From WHSW01 sp963846165 (GTDB lineage: Bacteria; Actinomycetota; Thermoleophilia; Solirubrobacterales; 70-9): a DNA stretch of 64,000 nucleotides. Positions 51,055 to 59,496 of this stretch are shown piece by piece (positions within the stretch are counted from its first letter, which is position 1; each line of letters starts with the position of its first letter). The DNA is taken from NCBI GenBank assembly GCA_963846165.1, contig CAWJUU010000007.1:62001-126000 (forward strand). The letters are read 5' to 3'. Made by a program: the position numbers and the translations under genes. The notes beneath the pieces are model-generated. The model made no database searches. It was given only the letters and a program-made list of their open reading frames with translations, and was not told the DNA's origin.

Positions 51055-51996
51055 ATGGAACCACTGTTTGAGATCTTCGGCCTAGGAATCGACCCGCGCC
51101 TGATCATCTTCGGGTTCGGCATCGGCCTGCTCGTCGGCATGACCGGGATGGGCGGCGCCTCGTTGATGACGCCGCTGCTGATCCTCGTCTTCAGCATCTC
51201 GCCGGTGACCGCGATCGGCACCGACATCTTCTACGCCGCGGTGACCAAGACCGTCGGTGGCTACAAGCACCTCAAGCTCGGCACGGTCCACAGGGGGCTC
51301 GCCTTCTGGCTCGCGGTCGGGAGCGTCCCCTCGGCGATCTTGGGGGTGTGGGTGATCGAGCTGCTCCAGCAGCGCTACGGCGACGATCTCGACGCCGTCG
51401 TGCTCGGGATGCTCGGCGGGACACTGGTCGTTGTCGGCGTCGCCACGCTGCTGCGCTCGCTGTTCCTCGCCGGCGTGATCCAGGAGCGCTCGGCGATGCA
51501 CCTCTACCGCCGCCACATCATCGCCGCGGTCGCGACCGGGGTGGTGACCGGGTTCGTGATCGGCCTCACCTCGGCGGGCAGCGGAACCCTGATCGCGATC
51601 GCGCTGATCGCGATCTTCCGGCTCGTGCCCCAGCGCGTGGTCGGTACCGACGTCTTTCACGCCGCGATCCTGCTCTGGGCCGCCGGTGTCGCGCATTGGG
51701 TCGGGGGCAACATCGACTTCCTGCTGGCCGGGACGATTCTCGTCGGCTCGATCCCCGGCGTCATCTTCGGCACCAACCTCTCGGTCAAGGCGCCGCAGAA
51801 GTTCCTCCGCTATGCGCTCGCGGTGGTCCTGATCGCCTCCGGGACGACGCTGATCATCAAGGAGGGCTCGCCCGACGTGGTGATCCCGGCGATCGGCATC
51901 GCCGCGGTGATGATGGGCATGCTGTTCGGCGCTCAGGCGATCTCGCGCGGGCGCTCGCGGGGCAAGAGCTCCGCCGCCGGCGCCGCTGCGACGTAG
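51055..51996 (+). CDS. TauE/SafE-family sulfite/sulfur-anion exporter
   Basis: 313 residues with about eight membrane helices in two related halves. GLLVGMTGMGGASLMTPLLIL and GFVIGLTSAGSGTLIAIALI are the two GxGG-type repeat motifs, with SPVTAIGTDIFYAAVTKTVGGYKH after the first. Family members export sulfite, sulfoacetate or related anions. The ATG at 51055 starts the first helix; the 29 codons upstream are not family-like. Its neighbours suggest protection from sulfite made by APS reductase. Confidence 0.85.
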   Translation: MEPLFEIFGLGIDPRLIIFGFGIGLLVGMTGMGGASLMTPLLILVFSISPVTAIGTDIFYAAVTKTVGGYKHLKLGTVHRGLAFWLAVGSVPSAILGVWVIELLQQRYGDDLDAVVLGMLGGTLVVVGVATLLRSLFLAGVIQERSAMHLYRRHIIAAVATGVVTGFVIGLTSAGSGTLIAIALIAIFRLVPQRVVGTDVFHAAILLWAAGVAHWVGGNIDFLLAGTILVGSIPGVIFGTNLSVKAPQKFLRYALAVVLIASGTTLIIKEGSPDVVIPAIGIAAVMMGMLFGAQAISRGRSRGKSSAAGAAAT

Positions 51997-52018
51997 CCGC
52001 GCAGGTAGATTCCGGGGC

Positions 52019-53290
52019 ATGGACTTCGACCTCAGCCCCCGAGTCTCGGAGCTTCGCGAGCGCATCCGCGCGTTCATGGACGAGCAGGTCTACCCGAACG
52101 AGGCCGAGGCCCTGCGGGCGCTCGACGAGGAGGTCACGGTCGCGTCCGGACGCGCCTATCCCGAGATTCTGGTCGAGATCCGCGCCCACGCTCGCGCCGA
52201 GGGGCTGTGGAACCTGTTCATGCCCGACGAGGAGCACGGGGCCGGGCTGACCAACTGGGAGTACGGTGTGCTGTGCGAGGAGATGGGCCGCAGCCCGGCG
52301 ATCGCCCCGATGGCGTTCAACTGCGCCGCGCCCGACACCGGAAACTCCGAGATCCTCGCCGAGCACGGCACGCCGGAGCAGAAGCAGCGCTGGCTGGCGC
52401 CGCTGCTCGACGGCGAGATCCGCTCCTGCTTCTCGATGACCGAGCCCGAGGTCGCCGGATCGGACCCGCGCACACTTCAGGCACGCGCCGAGCTCGATGG
52501 CGACGAGTGGGTGATCAACGGCCACAAATGGTTCACCTCGGGCGCCGTCGGCGCCTCGCTCGCGATCGCGATGGTGGTCACCGATCCCGACGCCCACCCC
52601 TACGCCCGCGCCTCGATGATCCTGGTGCCGACCGACAACCCCGGATTCGACCTGGTCCGCCCGGTGCCGGTGATGGGCCACGACGGCGGGCCGGGCCACT
52701 GCGAGATCCTCTACGAGGACTGCCGGGTGCCGGCCACCAACCTGCTCGGCCCGCGCCAGGCCGGCTTCGTGATCGCCCAGGACCGCCTCGGGCCGGGGCG
52801 CATCCACCACTGCATGCGCGCGATTGGAAGCTGCGAGCGGGCGATCGAGATGATGTGCCGGCGCGCGAACGAGCGCGAGGCCTTCGGCTCGAAGCTGGCC
52901 GAGAAGCAGTTCGTCCAGGACTTCATCGCCAAGTCGCGGATCGAGACCGAGCAGGCGCGCCTGCTCACCCTGAACGCCGCCTGGCGCATGGACACATACG
53001 GCAAGAAGGAGGCGCGGCGCGAGATCTCGATGATCAAGGTCGTGGCCGCGAACGTGGTCATGGACGTGCTCGATCGCGCGATCCAGGTCCACGGTTCGCT
53101 GGGGATGTCGGACGACACGCCGCTGGCGGGGATGTGGCGCTTCAGCCGCATGCTCAAGGTCGCCGACGGGCCCGACGAGGTCCACAAGATGGTGATCGCC
53201 CGGCGCGAGCTCAACCGCTGGGCGAAGCCCGAGGGGGACGCGGACGGCGCCGCCCCTGCGACTGAGCCCGCGGCCACCCTCAGCCGCTGA
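52019..53290 (+). CDS. Acyl-CoA dehydrogenase, ACAD10/ACAD11-like
   Basis: 423 residues. FDLSPRVSELRERIRAFMDE, RAEGLWNLFMPDEEHGAGLTNWEY, FNCAAPDTGNSEIL, RSCFSMTEPEVAGSDPR (flavin side) and IQVHGSLGMSDDTPLAG match the ACAD10/11 branch closely, more than short-chain ACADs. In that branch, a 4-hydroxyacyl-CoA is first phosphorylated by an APH-type kinase domain and the ACAD then eliminates phosphate. Such a kinase and a HAD hydrolase lie just downstream. TAGATT (52006-52011) ends 7 nt before the ATG. Its 3' end overlaps the next, opposite gene by 11 nt. Confidence 0.9.
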   Translation: MDFDLSPRVSELRERIRAFMDEQVYPNEAEALRALDEEVTVASGRAYPEILVEIRAHARAEGLWNLFMPDEEHGAGLTNWEYGVLCEEMGRSPAIAPMAFNCAAPDTGNSEILAEHGTPEQKQRWLAPLLDGEIRSCFSMTEPEVAGSDPRTLQARAELDGDEWVINGHKWFTSGAVGASLAIAMVVTDPDAHPYARASMILVPTDNPGFDLVRPVPVMGHDGGPGHCEILYEDCRVPATNLLGPRQAGFVIAQDRLGPGRIHHCMRAIGSCERAIEMMCRRANEREAFGSKLAEKQFVQDFIAKSRIETEQARLLTLNAAWRMDTYGKKEARREISMIKVVAANVVMDVLDRAIQVHGSLGMSDDTPLAGMWRFSRMLKVADGPDEVHKMVIARRELNRWAKPEGDADGAAPATEPAATLSR

Positions 53291-53932
53291 TCACCTGGCC
53301 GTGAACCTGGCAGGCGGTGCCGGCGGCGCTGAACTCATCAACTGAGAGCGTCCCGGTCACCGAGCTGCCGTCGAGCGCGTTGTACTCGAACACACCAGCG
53401 CCGGATCGCCGTCGGCCCCGGCAAGCAGGTCCTGGTTGTCGCCGGCGTCGAAGTCGGCGCCCTCGATTTCGTCGGAATCGGTGCTCCCCGGCGAGGTGGT
53501 GTTGGCGACGAACGTGTAGATCGACGAGTTCTCCTTCGAGCTCGTCGCCGTGAGCAGCGTTTCGGGGCCGGGATCGCAGGCACCCCGAATGACCACGCCG
53601 CCGCCCTCGAAGATCGTCGCCGCCGGTGAGGTCGGCTCGGTGTTGTAGTTCACCCGCGTGATCTTGTTGCCGCCCACCGAATCGGCGTTGACCTGAAGCG
53701 TGGCCTCGTCGACGTCGGCGCCGGTGAGGCTTTCGTCCTTGACGTCGCCGCCGGTCAGGTTCTGGTTCTTGACCTCCCCGGTCTTGACCGCGTTCTTGCG
53801 AATCTGCTTGGAGCCGACGCTGTTCTCCGCCACCGAGACCGCGAGCGCGGTGCCCCCGAGGGCGATGAAGACGGCGATCAGCGAGACGACGTTCGAGAAG
53901 GTGAGCGGCCTGCGTAGAGATCTCATGGGCAC
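53280..53932 (-). CDS. Exported surface protein with repeat N-terminus (frameshifted)
   Basis: Membrane anchor or signal FSNVVSLIAVFIALGGTALAV, then SVAENSVGSKQIRKNAVKTG and the pentad-like run EVKNQNLTGGDVKDESLTGADVDEATLQVN, a layout common in Thermoleophilia surface proteins. After a beta-rich middle the frame breaks near 53400. The true end, VFEYNALDGSSVTGTLSVDEFSAAGTACQVHGQVISG, is in another frame and stops at 53280. GTG 53932 or ATG 53926 is the start. Function unknown, probably cell-surface. Confidence 0.68.
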
Positions 53933-53967
53933 ACGTTCGGCCCGCAGACCCCCTTCCTCCGACCCGT

Positions 53968-55017
53968 TCAGGAGAGGCGGCGCTCGGCCTCGGCGGCAGC
54001 CTCGACGAGCTGCTCGACGACGTCGCCCTCGCGGGTGTGCTCAGGCGTTCCGTACTGGCCGGCGGCGTAGCGGGCGAAGACGCCCTCGAGCACGACCGCG
54101 AGCTTCCAGAGCCCGAGCGCAACGTAGAAGTCGATCTCGGAGAGGTCGCGACCGGAGCGCTCGGCGTAGAGCTCGCGGACCTCGGCGCGCGAGGGAAAAC
54201 CGGGCAGCATCGTCGCCGGCTCGAGCAGCGGCAGGAGGTCGTCGTCCTCCTCGCCCCAGTAGACGATCAGCAGGCCAACGTCGGCGAGCGGATCGCCGAG
54301 CGTGCAGAGTTCCCAGTCGACAACGGCCGCCACCTCTCCCGCGTCGGTGAGGATCATGTTGTCGATCCGGTAGTCGCCGTGGACGATCGTCGCCGGCCCC
54401 TGCTCGGGGGTCCGGGCGAGCAGGCGGTCATGGACGTCGTCGATCAGCGGCAGCTCACGGGTGTGCTGCTTCTGCCATTGGCCATGCCAGCGATGAAGCT
54501 GGCGGGCGACGTAGTCCTCCTTACGCGCCAGGTTGCCGAGGCCGGCCGCATCAGGGTCGACCGCATGGATCGCGATCAGGGTGTCGATCACGCGCTCGCC
54601 GATCGCGCGCCGATCACTCGGGTCCGAGAACACATCCGCGTCGGCCTTCGAGCGCAGGATCGGGCCCTCGACCCAGTCCATGACGTAGAACGGGTCGGCG
54701 TCGTGCTCGGAGAGCCCGACCGCGGGCGCCACCGGGACGCTCGTGCCCTGGAGCGCCGAGATGATCCGATACTCGCGGGCCATGTCGTGCGCGGAGGCGA
54801 GGCGCTCGCCGAGTGGCGGACGGCGCAGGGCCCAGCGCCGGCCGGCGGCGTCGCTGACGGCGAAGGTGAGGTTCGAGCGCCCGCCGGAGATCCGCTCGAA
54901 GCTCAGCGGCGGCTCGACCCCGCCGGCGTGGGCCCGCATCCACTCCTCGACCCGCGGCACGTCGATCCCGTCCGGCGCGTCGGCGACGGCGGGGGCGTCG
55001 TTAGCCTCCTCTCCCAT
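53968..55017 (-). CDS. APH-family kinase, ACAD10/11-type
   Basis: 349 residues with the aminoglycoside-phosphotransferase-like fold: ISGGRSNLTFAVSDAAGRRWALRRPP (nucleotide loop and Lys region), MDWVEGPIL, Brenner motif IVHGDYRIDNMIL (catalytic Asp) and VVDWELCTLGDPLADVG (metal Asp). LGNLARKEDYVARQLHRWHGQW is specific to the branch fused to ACADs in eukaryotic ACAD10/11, where it phosphorylates hydroxyacyl-CoA. ATG at 55017 with TATGCT (55026-55031) 8 nt before; its start codon overlaps that of the divergent HAD gene. Confidence 0.87.
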   Translation of the reverse strand: MGEEANDAPAVADAPDGIDVPRVEEWMRAHAGGVEPPLSFERISGGRSNLTFAVSDAAGRRWALRRPPLGERLASAHDMAREYRIISALQGTSVPVAPAVGLSEHDADPFYVMDWVEGPILRSKADADVFSDPSDRRAIGERVIDTLIAIHAVDPDAAGLGNLARKEDYVARQLHRWHGQWQKQHTRELPLIDDVHDRLLARTPEQGPATIVHGDYRIDNMILTDAGEVAAVVDWELCTLGDPLADVGLLIVYWGEEDDDLLPLLEPATMLPGFPSRAEVRELYAERSGRDLSEIDFYVALGLWKLAVVLEGVFARYAAGQYGTPEHTREGDVVEQLVEAAAEAERRLS

Positions 55018-55031
55018 GGCGCGGAAGCATA
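55002..55031. promoter_or_regulatory. Overlapping divergent leaderless promoters
   Basis: Rightward -10 TAGCCT (55002-55007) lies 8 nt before ATG 55016. Leftward -10 TATGCT (55026-55031) lies 8 nt before ATG 55017. Each -10 box is inside the other gene's coding sequence and the two start codons share bases in CATG. Confidence 0.6.
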
Positions 55032-55639
55032 TGGCCCTCGTGGTCGACTTCGGCGGCGTGCTCACGACCGACATCTGGGCCGCGTTCGCCGCCTTCTGCG
55101 AGGCCGAGGAACTCGACCAGCGGGCCGTCAAGGATCTCTTTCGCGACGACCCCGAGGCGCTGCGGCTGCTGCGCGGACTGGAGACCTCGAGGCTTCGCGA
55201 CGCCGACTTCGAGCGGGACTTCGCCGCGCTGCTCGGCCTCAACGACCATGAGGGCCTGATCGGCCGGATGTTCTCGGGCCTCGAGCCGGAGCCGAAGATG
55301 ATCGCCGCCGTGCGAGCCGCGCGGGCCGCCCGGGTCGCGACCGGGTTGATCTCGAACTCGTGGGGGCTGGGGATCTACGACCGCGCGCCAACCGACCTCT
55401 TCGACGCGACCGTGATCTCGGGCGAGGTCGGTTTGCACAAGCCGCAGCCCGAGATCTACCTGCTCGCCTGCGAGCGGCTCCGCGTCGAGCCCGCCGACGC
55501 CGTCTTCGTCGACGACCTGCGCGAGAACTGCGCCGGCGCCGAGGCCGTCGGGATGACCGCGGTGCTTCACCGCGATGCCTCCGAGACGGTGCCGCGGCTC
55601 GAGCAGCTGCTCGGGGTCGCGCTCGGCGCGCCTGCCTAG
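55016..55639 (+). CDS. HAD-superfamily hydrolase, ACAD10 N-domain-like
   Basis: 207 residues. HAD motif I is VVDFGGVLTTD (nucleophile Asp and second Asp), motif II LISNSW, motif III Lys in GEVGLHKPQPEIYLLACERL, and motif IV FVDDLRENCAGAEAVGMTAV. The FGGVLT opening and the single-helix-cap layout resemble the N-terminal HAD domain of human ACAD10. Leaderless from TAGCCT; head-to-head with the APH kinase gene. Confidence 0.87.
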   Translation: MARKHMALVVDFGGVLTTDIWAAFAAFCEAEELDQRAVKDLFRDDPEALRLLRGLETSRLRDADFERDFAALLGLNDHEGLIGRMFSGLEPEPKMIAAVRAARAARVATGLISNSWGLGIYDRAPTDLFDATVISGEVGLHKPQPEIYLLACERLRVEPADAVFVDDLRENCAGAEAVGMTAVLHRDASETVPRLEQLLGVALGAPA

Positions 55640-55736
55640 CTGTAATCCCTGAGCCCGCTGGTGCGAGTGCCGAGCCGTACGTTTGGCCTCCGTGGGAGGG
55701 CTAACGTGCGCTCGGGCTGGCGCTCGGGCCTTATGC

Positions 55737-57080
55737 CTAGAGCGGCGTCTCGACTCGATACAAGCGCCAATCGGGGCTCGTCCAGACGGGCTCGAGGTAG
55801 TCGAGCCCGGAGGCGATCAGCTCGACCTCGTCCTCCGCGAGATAGTCGAGCTTCGCGTCGGGCACGGCGATGTAGCCGACCTCGTGCTCGGCGAGCCAGG
55901 CGCGGTACGTCTCGGGCGTCAGGTTGTCGTCGGTGAACAGGTCGATATCGGTCGCCTCGAGCTGGCGCAGCCAACCGCGGGCGAGCGGATACTCGGGGGC
56001 GACGTAGGCGGCCTCCCAGCGGTTCAAGGTCGGAGGAACGTGGATCCGCACGGCCGGCCGCTCGACGGTGGCGCGATCGAGCTCGGCGATCAGAGGCTGA
56101 TAGAAGACCCGCTCGTTCTCGGCCAGGCCGGCGCCCTCGCGCAGATCGCGCAGCGGGGCAACGAACTGCCAGTACGCGAGCGGCAGGGCGACCGCGAGCA
56201 CCACCCACCTGCCGCGCGGCCAGAGCACCGCGACGAGCACCGGGCCGGCGAACAGCGCTCCAAGACGGGTCACGTTGCCGCCGAGCGAGCTCGGGACGAG
56301 GAACGCGAGCAGCGCCACGACGGCATAGAGGACGACGCCGATGCGAAGCGCGCGATATTCGTGCGGCACGAGCCAGAGCGCGATCGCGGCCAGCAGCGGG
56401 ATGAAGACGAAGGCGGTGAAGGCGAGCGGCTGCTCGCCCCCGGTCGGGTAGGCGAGGTTGAGGATCGCAATCGGGGTGAGTGCGCTGCCGGCGAGCACGA
56501 GACCGGTGGTCCGCCTGCCCGCGAGCCCGATCGCGGCTCCGGCGATCGCGGCGAACAGCCCTACCACCGGGCTGACGAGCGCCGAAAGCGCTGCCAGAAC
56601 ACCCGTGGCGAGCAGCCTTCCGCCGTCGGCGGCGAGCAGCGCCGCGAGCCCGAACGGAAGCGCAACCAGGAACGGCATCCGCCCGGTCAGCAGCCAGATC
56701 GCGGCGCCGGCGGCGAACCACAGCGAGGCGACCAGCGCCCGCCGGCCTCCGAACCAACGCTGGGCGAGGACGGCGAAGATCGCAGCCCCGGCGACGACCG
56801 CCAGCGCCGCCGCTAGACGAACGCCGAGCAGGGCGCCGAGCGGTGGGAAGAGAACGCTGTAGGCGGGCAAGTGAAAGCCCGAGTACCACTCATCGCTCCA
56901 GGTTTCGAACCCGTGCTCGTCAAAGAACCCGGCCCGATACTCGGCCGCGGCCAGGTCCTGGCCCGGCGGGTCGGGCCAGAGCAAGTAGGCGAGCGCAAGT
57001 GCCGCGGCGAGCAGGGTTGGCGCGGCAAGTCCGCGCTCGAAGGCGCGCGCCGGGGCCGGTCCGCGCCCGGGAGCCCGCAT
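55737..57080 (-). CDS. Polytopic membrane protein, GT-C-like
   Basis: 447 residues. About ten membrane helices, with the first lumenal-type loop after helix 1 bearing acidic residues (EYRAGFFDEHGFETWSDEWY), then a C-terminal soluble domain (VRIHVPPTLNRWEAAYVAPEYP to SPDWRLYRVETPL). The acidic first loop and C-terminal extracytoplasmic domain resemble GT-C glycosyltransferases or related uncharacterised actinobacterial membrane proteins. Start ATG at 57080, 8 nt after the helicase stop; it is in the same operon as that gene. Confidence 0.65.
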   Translation of the reverse strand: MRAPGRGPAPARAFERGLAAPTLLAAALALAYLLWPDPPGQDLAAAEYRAGFFDEHGFETWSDEWYSGFHLPAYSVLFPPLGALLGVRLAAALAVVAGAAIFAVLAQRWFGGRRALVASLWFAAGAAIWLLTGRMPFLVALPFGLAALLAADGGRLLATGVLAALSALVSPVVGLFAAIAGAAIGLAGRRTTGLVLAGSALTPIAILNLAYPTGGEQPLAFTAFVFIPLLAAIALWLVPHEYRALRIGVVLYAVVALLAFLVPSSLGGNVTRLGALFAGPVLVAVLWPRGRWVVLAVALPLAYWQFVAPLRDLREGAGLAENERVFYQPLIAELDRATVERPAVRIHVPPTLNRWEAAYVAPEYPLARGWLRQLEATDIDLFTDDNLTPETYRAWLAEHEVGYIAVPDAKLDYLAEDEVELIASGLDYLEPVWTSPDWRLYRVETPL

Positions 57081-57088
57081 ACCCGGTA

Positions 57089-58531
57089 CTAGTCCTTCGC
57101 GTACTCGACCCGGATCTGCCGGCCCTCGAGCTTGGTCCCGTCGAGGCGCTCGAGTGCGAGCTTCGCCTGGTCGTCGGGGAGCTCGACGAACGAGAACCGC
57201 TCCAGGATGCGGATCGCGCCGATTTCGGCCTCGGGGACCACCGCGCCCTCGGTCAGGGCCCAGCGCAGGTTCTCTTCGCTGATCCCGCTGCGCTTGCCGC
57301 GGTTGACGAACAGCTTCACGTGCCCGTCGCCGGCCTCCGGCTGCTTCTCGAGTGCCCGCTTCGGCCGCTCCTCGTGCTCGTGGTCGCGGCGCCGCGGCCG
57401 CGGCGCGTGCTCGATCCGCTCCTCGGGCGGCTCCCACTCGCCGATTGCCGTCTTCGCCTCGCGCTCGATCCGCGGGATCTCGTCGCGCTGCTTCGGGGTA
57501 ACGAAGGTGATTGCCCGCCCGGTGCGCCCGACTCGCCCGGTGCGCCCGATGCGGTGGACATAGATCTCGGTGTTGTTGGGGAGGTCGTAGTTGATCACGT
57601 GGGTGACGTGCTCGATGTCGAGTCCCCGCGCCGCGACATCGGTGGCCACGAGCAGCGGCAGCTTGTGCTCCTTGAACTGGATCATCACCCCGTCGCGCTG
57701 GCCCTGGCTCATGTCGCCGTGCAGCGCCTTGACCCGCAGGCCGCGGTCGCGCAGCTGGACGTCGAGCCTCGCGGCGCCGATCTTCGTGCGGCAGAAGATG
57801 ATCGCCTGCTCGGGCTCCTCGGCGCGCAGCACGTCGACCAGCCGGTCGGTCTTCTTTCGCGGCTCGACCTCGACGTAAGCCTGCTCGATCGCGTCCACTG
57901 TGAGCTGCTTCGGGGTCACCCTGATCGTCACCGGGTCGTACATGTACTGCTCGGCGAGTCGCGCGACCGGCGCCGGGATCGTCGCCGAGAAGAGCGCCGT
58001 CTGGCGCCCGGACGGGCACATCCGGAGGATCTTCTCGACGTCCTCGATAAAGCCGAGGTCGAGCATCTCGTCGGCCTCATCGAGGACGACGTAGCGAGCC
58101 GAGGTGAGCACGAGTGAGCGGCGCGAGATCAAGTCCATCATCCGTCCGACCGTGGCGACGACGACGTGGGCGCCCTGGCGAAGCCGCGACTGCTGGGTCG
58201 AGATCGGGGCGCCGCCGAAAACGGCGACGATCTCGACGTCGAGATGCTCGGCATAGGCGCGCAGCGCCTGGGTCACCTGGATGCAGAGCTCACGTGTCGG
58301 TGTGAGCACGAACGCCTGGGTCTCCTCGGAGCCGGCGTCGAGGTACTGGAGCAGAGGCAGGCCAAACGCGGCGGTCTTGCCGGTCCCCGTCTGCGCCTGG
58401 CCGATCACGTCGTGGCCGGCGAGCAGCTCCGGGATCGCCTGCTCCTGAATTGCGGTCGGCTCGGTGTAGCCGAGCTCCTCGAGGGTGAGCAGGATCTGCT
58501 GCGTCAGCCCGAGCTCTGAGAACTTCGTCAC
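57089..58531 (-). CDS. DEAD-box RNA helicase (DeaD/CsdA-like)
   Basis: 480 residues with all motifs: GYTEPTAIQEQAIP (Q motif), AQTGTGKT (I), PTRELC (Ia), VLDEADEML (II), SATIPAP (III), IIFCRTK (IV), VATDVAARGLDIEHV (V), HRIGRTGR (VI). A charged linker leads to a C-terminal DbpA-type RNA-binding domain (VKLFVNRGKRSGISEENLRWAL...IGAIRILERFSFVEL). It remodels rRNA and mRNA. GTG start overlaps the stop of the upstream oxidoreductase (GTGA). Confidence 0.94.
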   Translation of the reverse strand: MTKFSELGLTQQILLTLEELGYTEPTAIQEQAIPELLAGHDVIGQAQTGTGKTAAFGLPLLQYLDAGSEETQAFVLTPTRELCIQVTQALRAYAEHLDVEIVAVFGGAPISTQQSRLRQGAHVVVATVGRMMDLISRRSLVLTSARYVVLDEADEMLDLGFIEDVEKILRMCPSGRQTALFSATIPAPVARLAEQYMYDPVTIRVTPKQLTVDAIEQAYVEVEPRKKTDRLVDVLRAEEPEQAIIFCRTKIGAARLDVQLRDRGLRVKALHGDMSQGQRDGVMIQFKEHKLPLLVATDVAARGLDIEHVTHVINYDLPNNTEIYVHRIGRTGRVGRTGRAITFVTPKQRDEIPRIEREAKTAIGEWEPPEERIEHAPRPRRRDHEHEERPKRALEKQPEAGDGHVKLFVNRGKRSGISEENLRWALTEGAVVPEAEIGAIRILERFSFVELPDDQAKLALERLDGTKLEGRQIRVEYAKD

Positions 58532-59475
58532 GCCAATGGGTCTAGCAGAAGCTTGCCCGACGTCCGTCGCCCGGCGATCTCCTCGTGCGCGCGCCGGGCT
58601 TCGGAGAGCGGGTAGACGTCGCCGACGATCACCTCGAGCTCGCCCGAGGCAACCGCGCCGAGGAGGTCGCCGATCATCGCCGCGACCTCGTCACGATGGG
58701 GAACCAGGTGCATGAGCCAGAAGCCGATCACGGCGCGGGAATGTCGCAGCAGATGGCCGGTCGCGACCTCGTTCTGCTCTCGCGAGGCGATCCCGAAGAC
58801 GACGTGGCGCCCGAACGGCGCCAGCGTCCGCAGGCAGGCGTCGAAGGTCCCGCCGCCGGTCATCTCGAGCACCGCGTCGACGGGCTTGCCCTCGTTGGCC
58901 TCGTGGATCGCGTCCTTGAGATCGGCGGCGCGCGAGTCAACCGTCGCGTCCGCACCCAGTCGCTCGGCAAGCGCCCGCTTGTCCTCGGTCGAGGCGAGCG
59001 CGATCACCCTCCCGCCGGCCCGCTTGGCGAGCTGGACGGCGAGCGTCCCGGTGCCGCCGCCCGCCGCCTGCACGACCACCGTCTCGCCGGGTTGCAGGCG
59101 CGCGCAGCGGTTGACGAGGGCGTGCGCGGTCAGCCCTTGGAGCAGCAACCCGGCGGCCTGGTCGTCGGAGACCTGGTCGGGCACCGGGACGAGCCACTTC
59201 TCGGGGACCGCTGCCTTGGCCGCATACCCGCCACCCGCAAGGATCGCCGCCACCCGGAGCCCGTCGGGGGTGCGCCCGGAGATCTCACCTCCCGGGATCA
59301 TCGGCAGGCTCTGCTCGGCGAGATAGTCGTTGCGGGTCGTGTGCGTGTCGGCGAAGTTGACCCCGGCGCGGGCGACGTCGACCACGATCTCGCCCTCGCT
59401 GGGCTCGGGATCGGGCAGCTCGACGAGCTCCATCACCTCGGGGCCGCCGAACTCCTCGATCCGGATCGCCTTCAC
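58528..59475 (-). CDS. Quinone oxidoreductase-like zinc-independent MDR enzyme
   Basis: 315 residues of the medium-chain dehydrogenase/reductase fold. MKAIRIEEFGGPEVMELVELPDP opening, RAGVNFADTHTTRNDY, NADPH motif VVVQAAGGGTGTLAVQLAKRAG, and VDAVLEMTGGGTFDACLRTLAPFGRHVVFG. The Cys/His zinc ligands of alcohol dehydrogenases are missing, as in QOR/CurA types. Reduces quinones or enals with NADPH. GTG start at 59475, 21 nt from the divergent PfkB gene start. Confidence 0.87.
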   Translation of the reverse strand: MKAIRIEEFGGPEVMELVELPDPEPSEGEIVVDVARAGVNFADTHTTRNDYLAEQSLPMIPGGEISGRTPDGLRVAAILAGGGYAAKAAVPEKWLVPVPDQVSDDQAAGLLLQGLTAHALVNRCARLQPGETVVVQAAGGGTGTLAVQLAKRAGGRVIALASTEDKRALAERLGADATVDSRAADLKDAIHEANEGKPVDAVLEMTGGGTFDACLRTLAPFGRHVVFGIASREQNEVATGHLLRHSRAVIGFWLMHLVPHRDEVAAMIGDLLGAVASGELEVIVGDVYPLSEARRAHEEIAGRRTSGKLLLDPLA

Positions 59476-59496
59476 GCTGGGTAGTCTGCCGCACTC

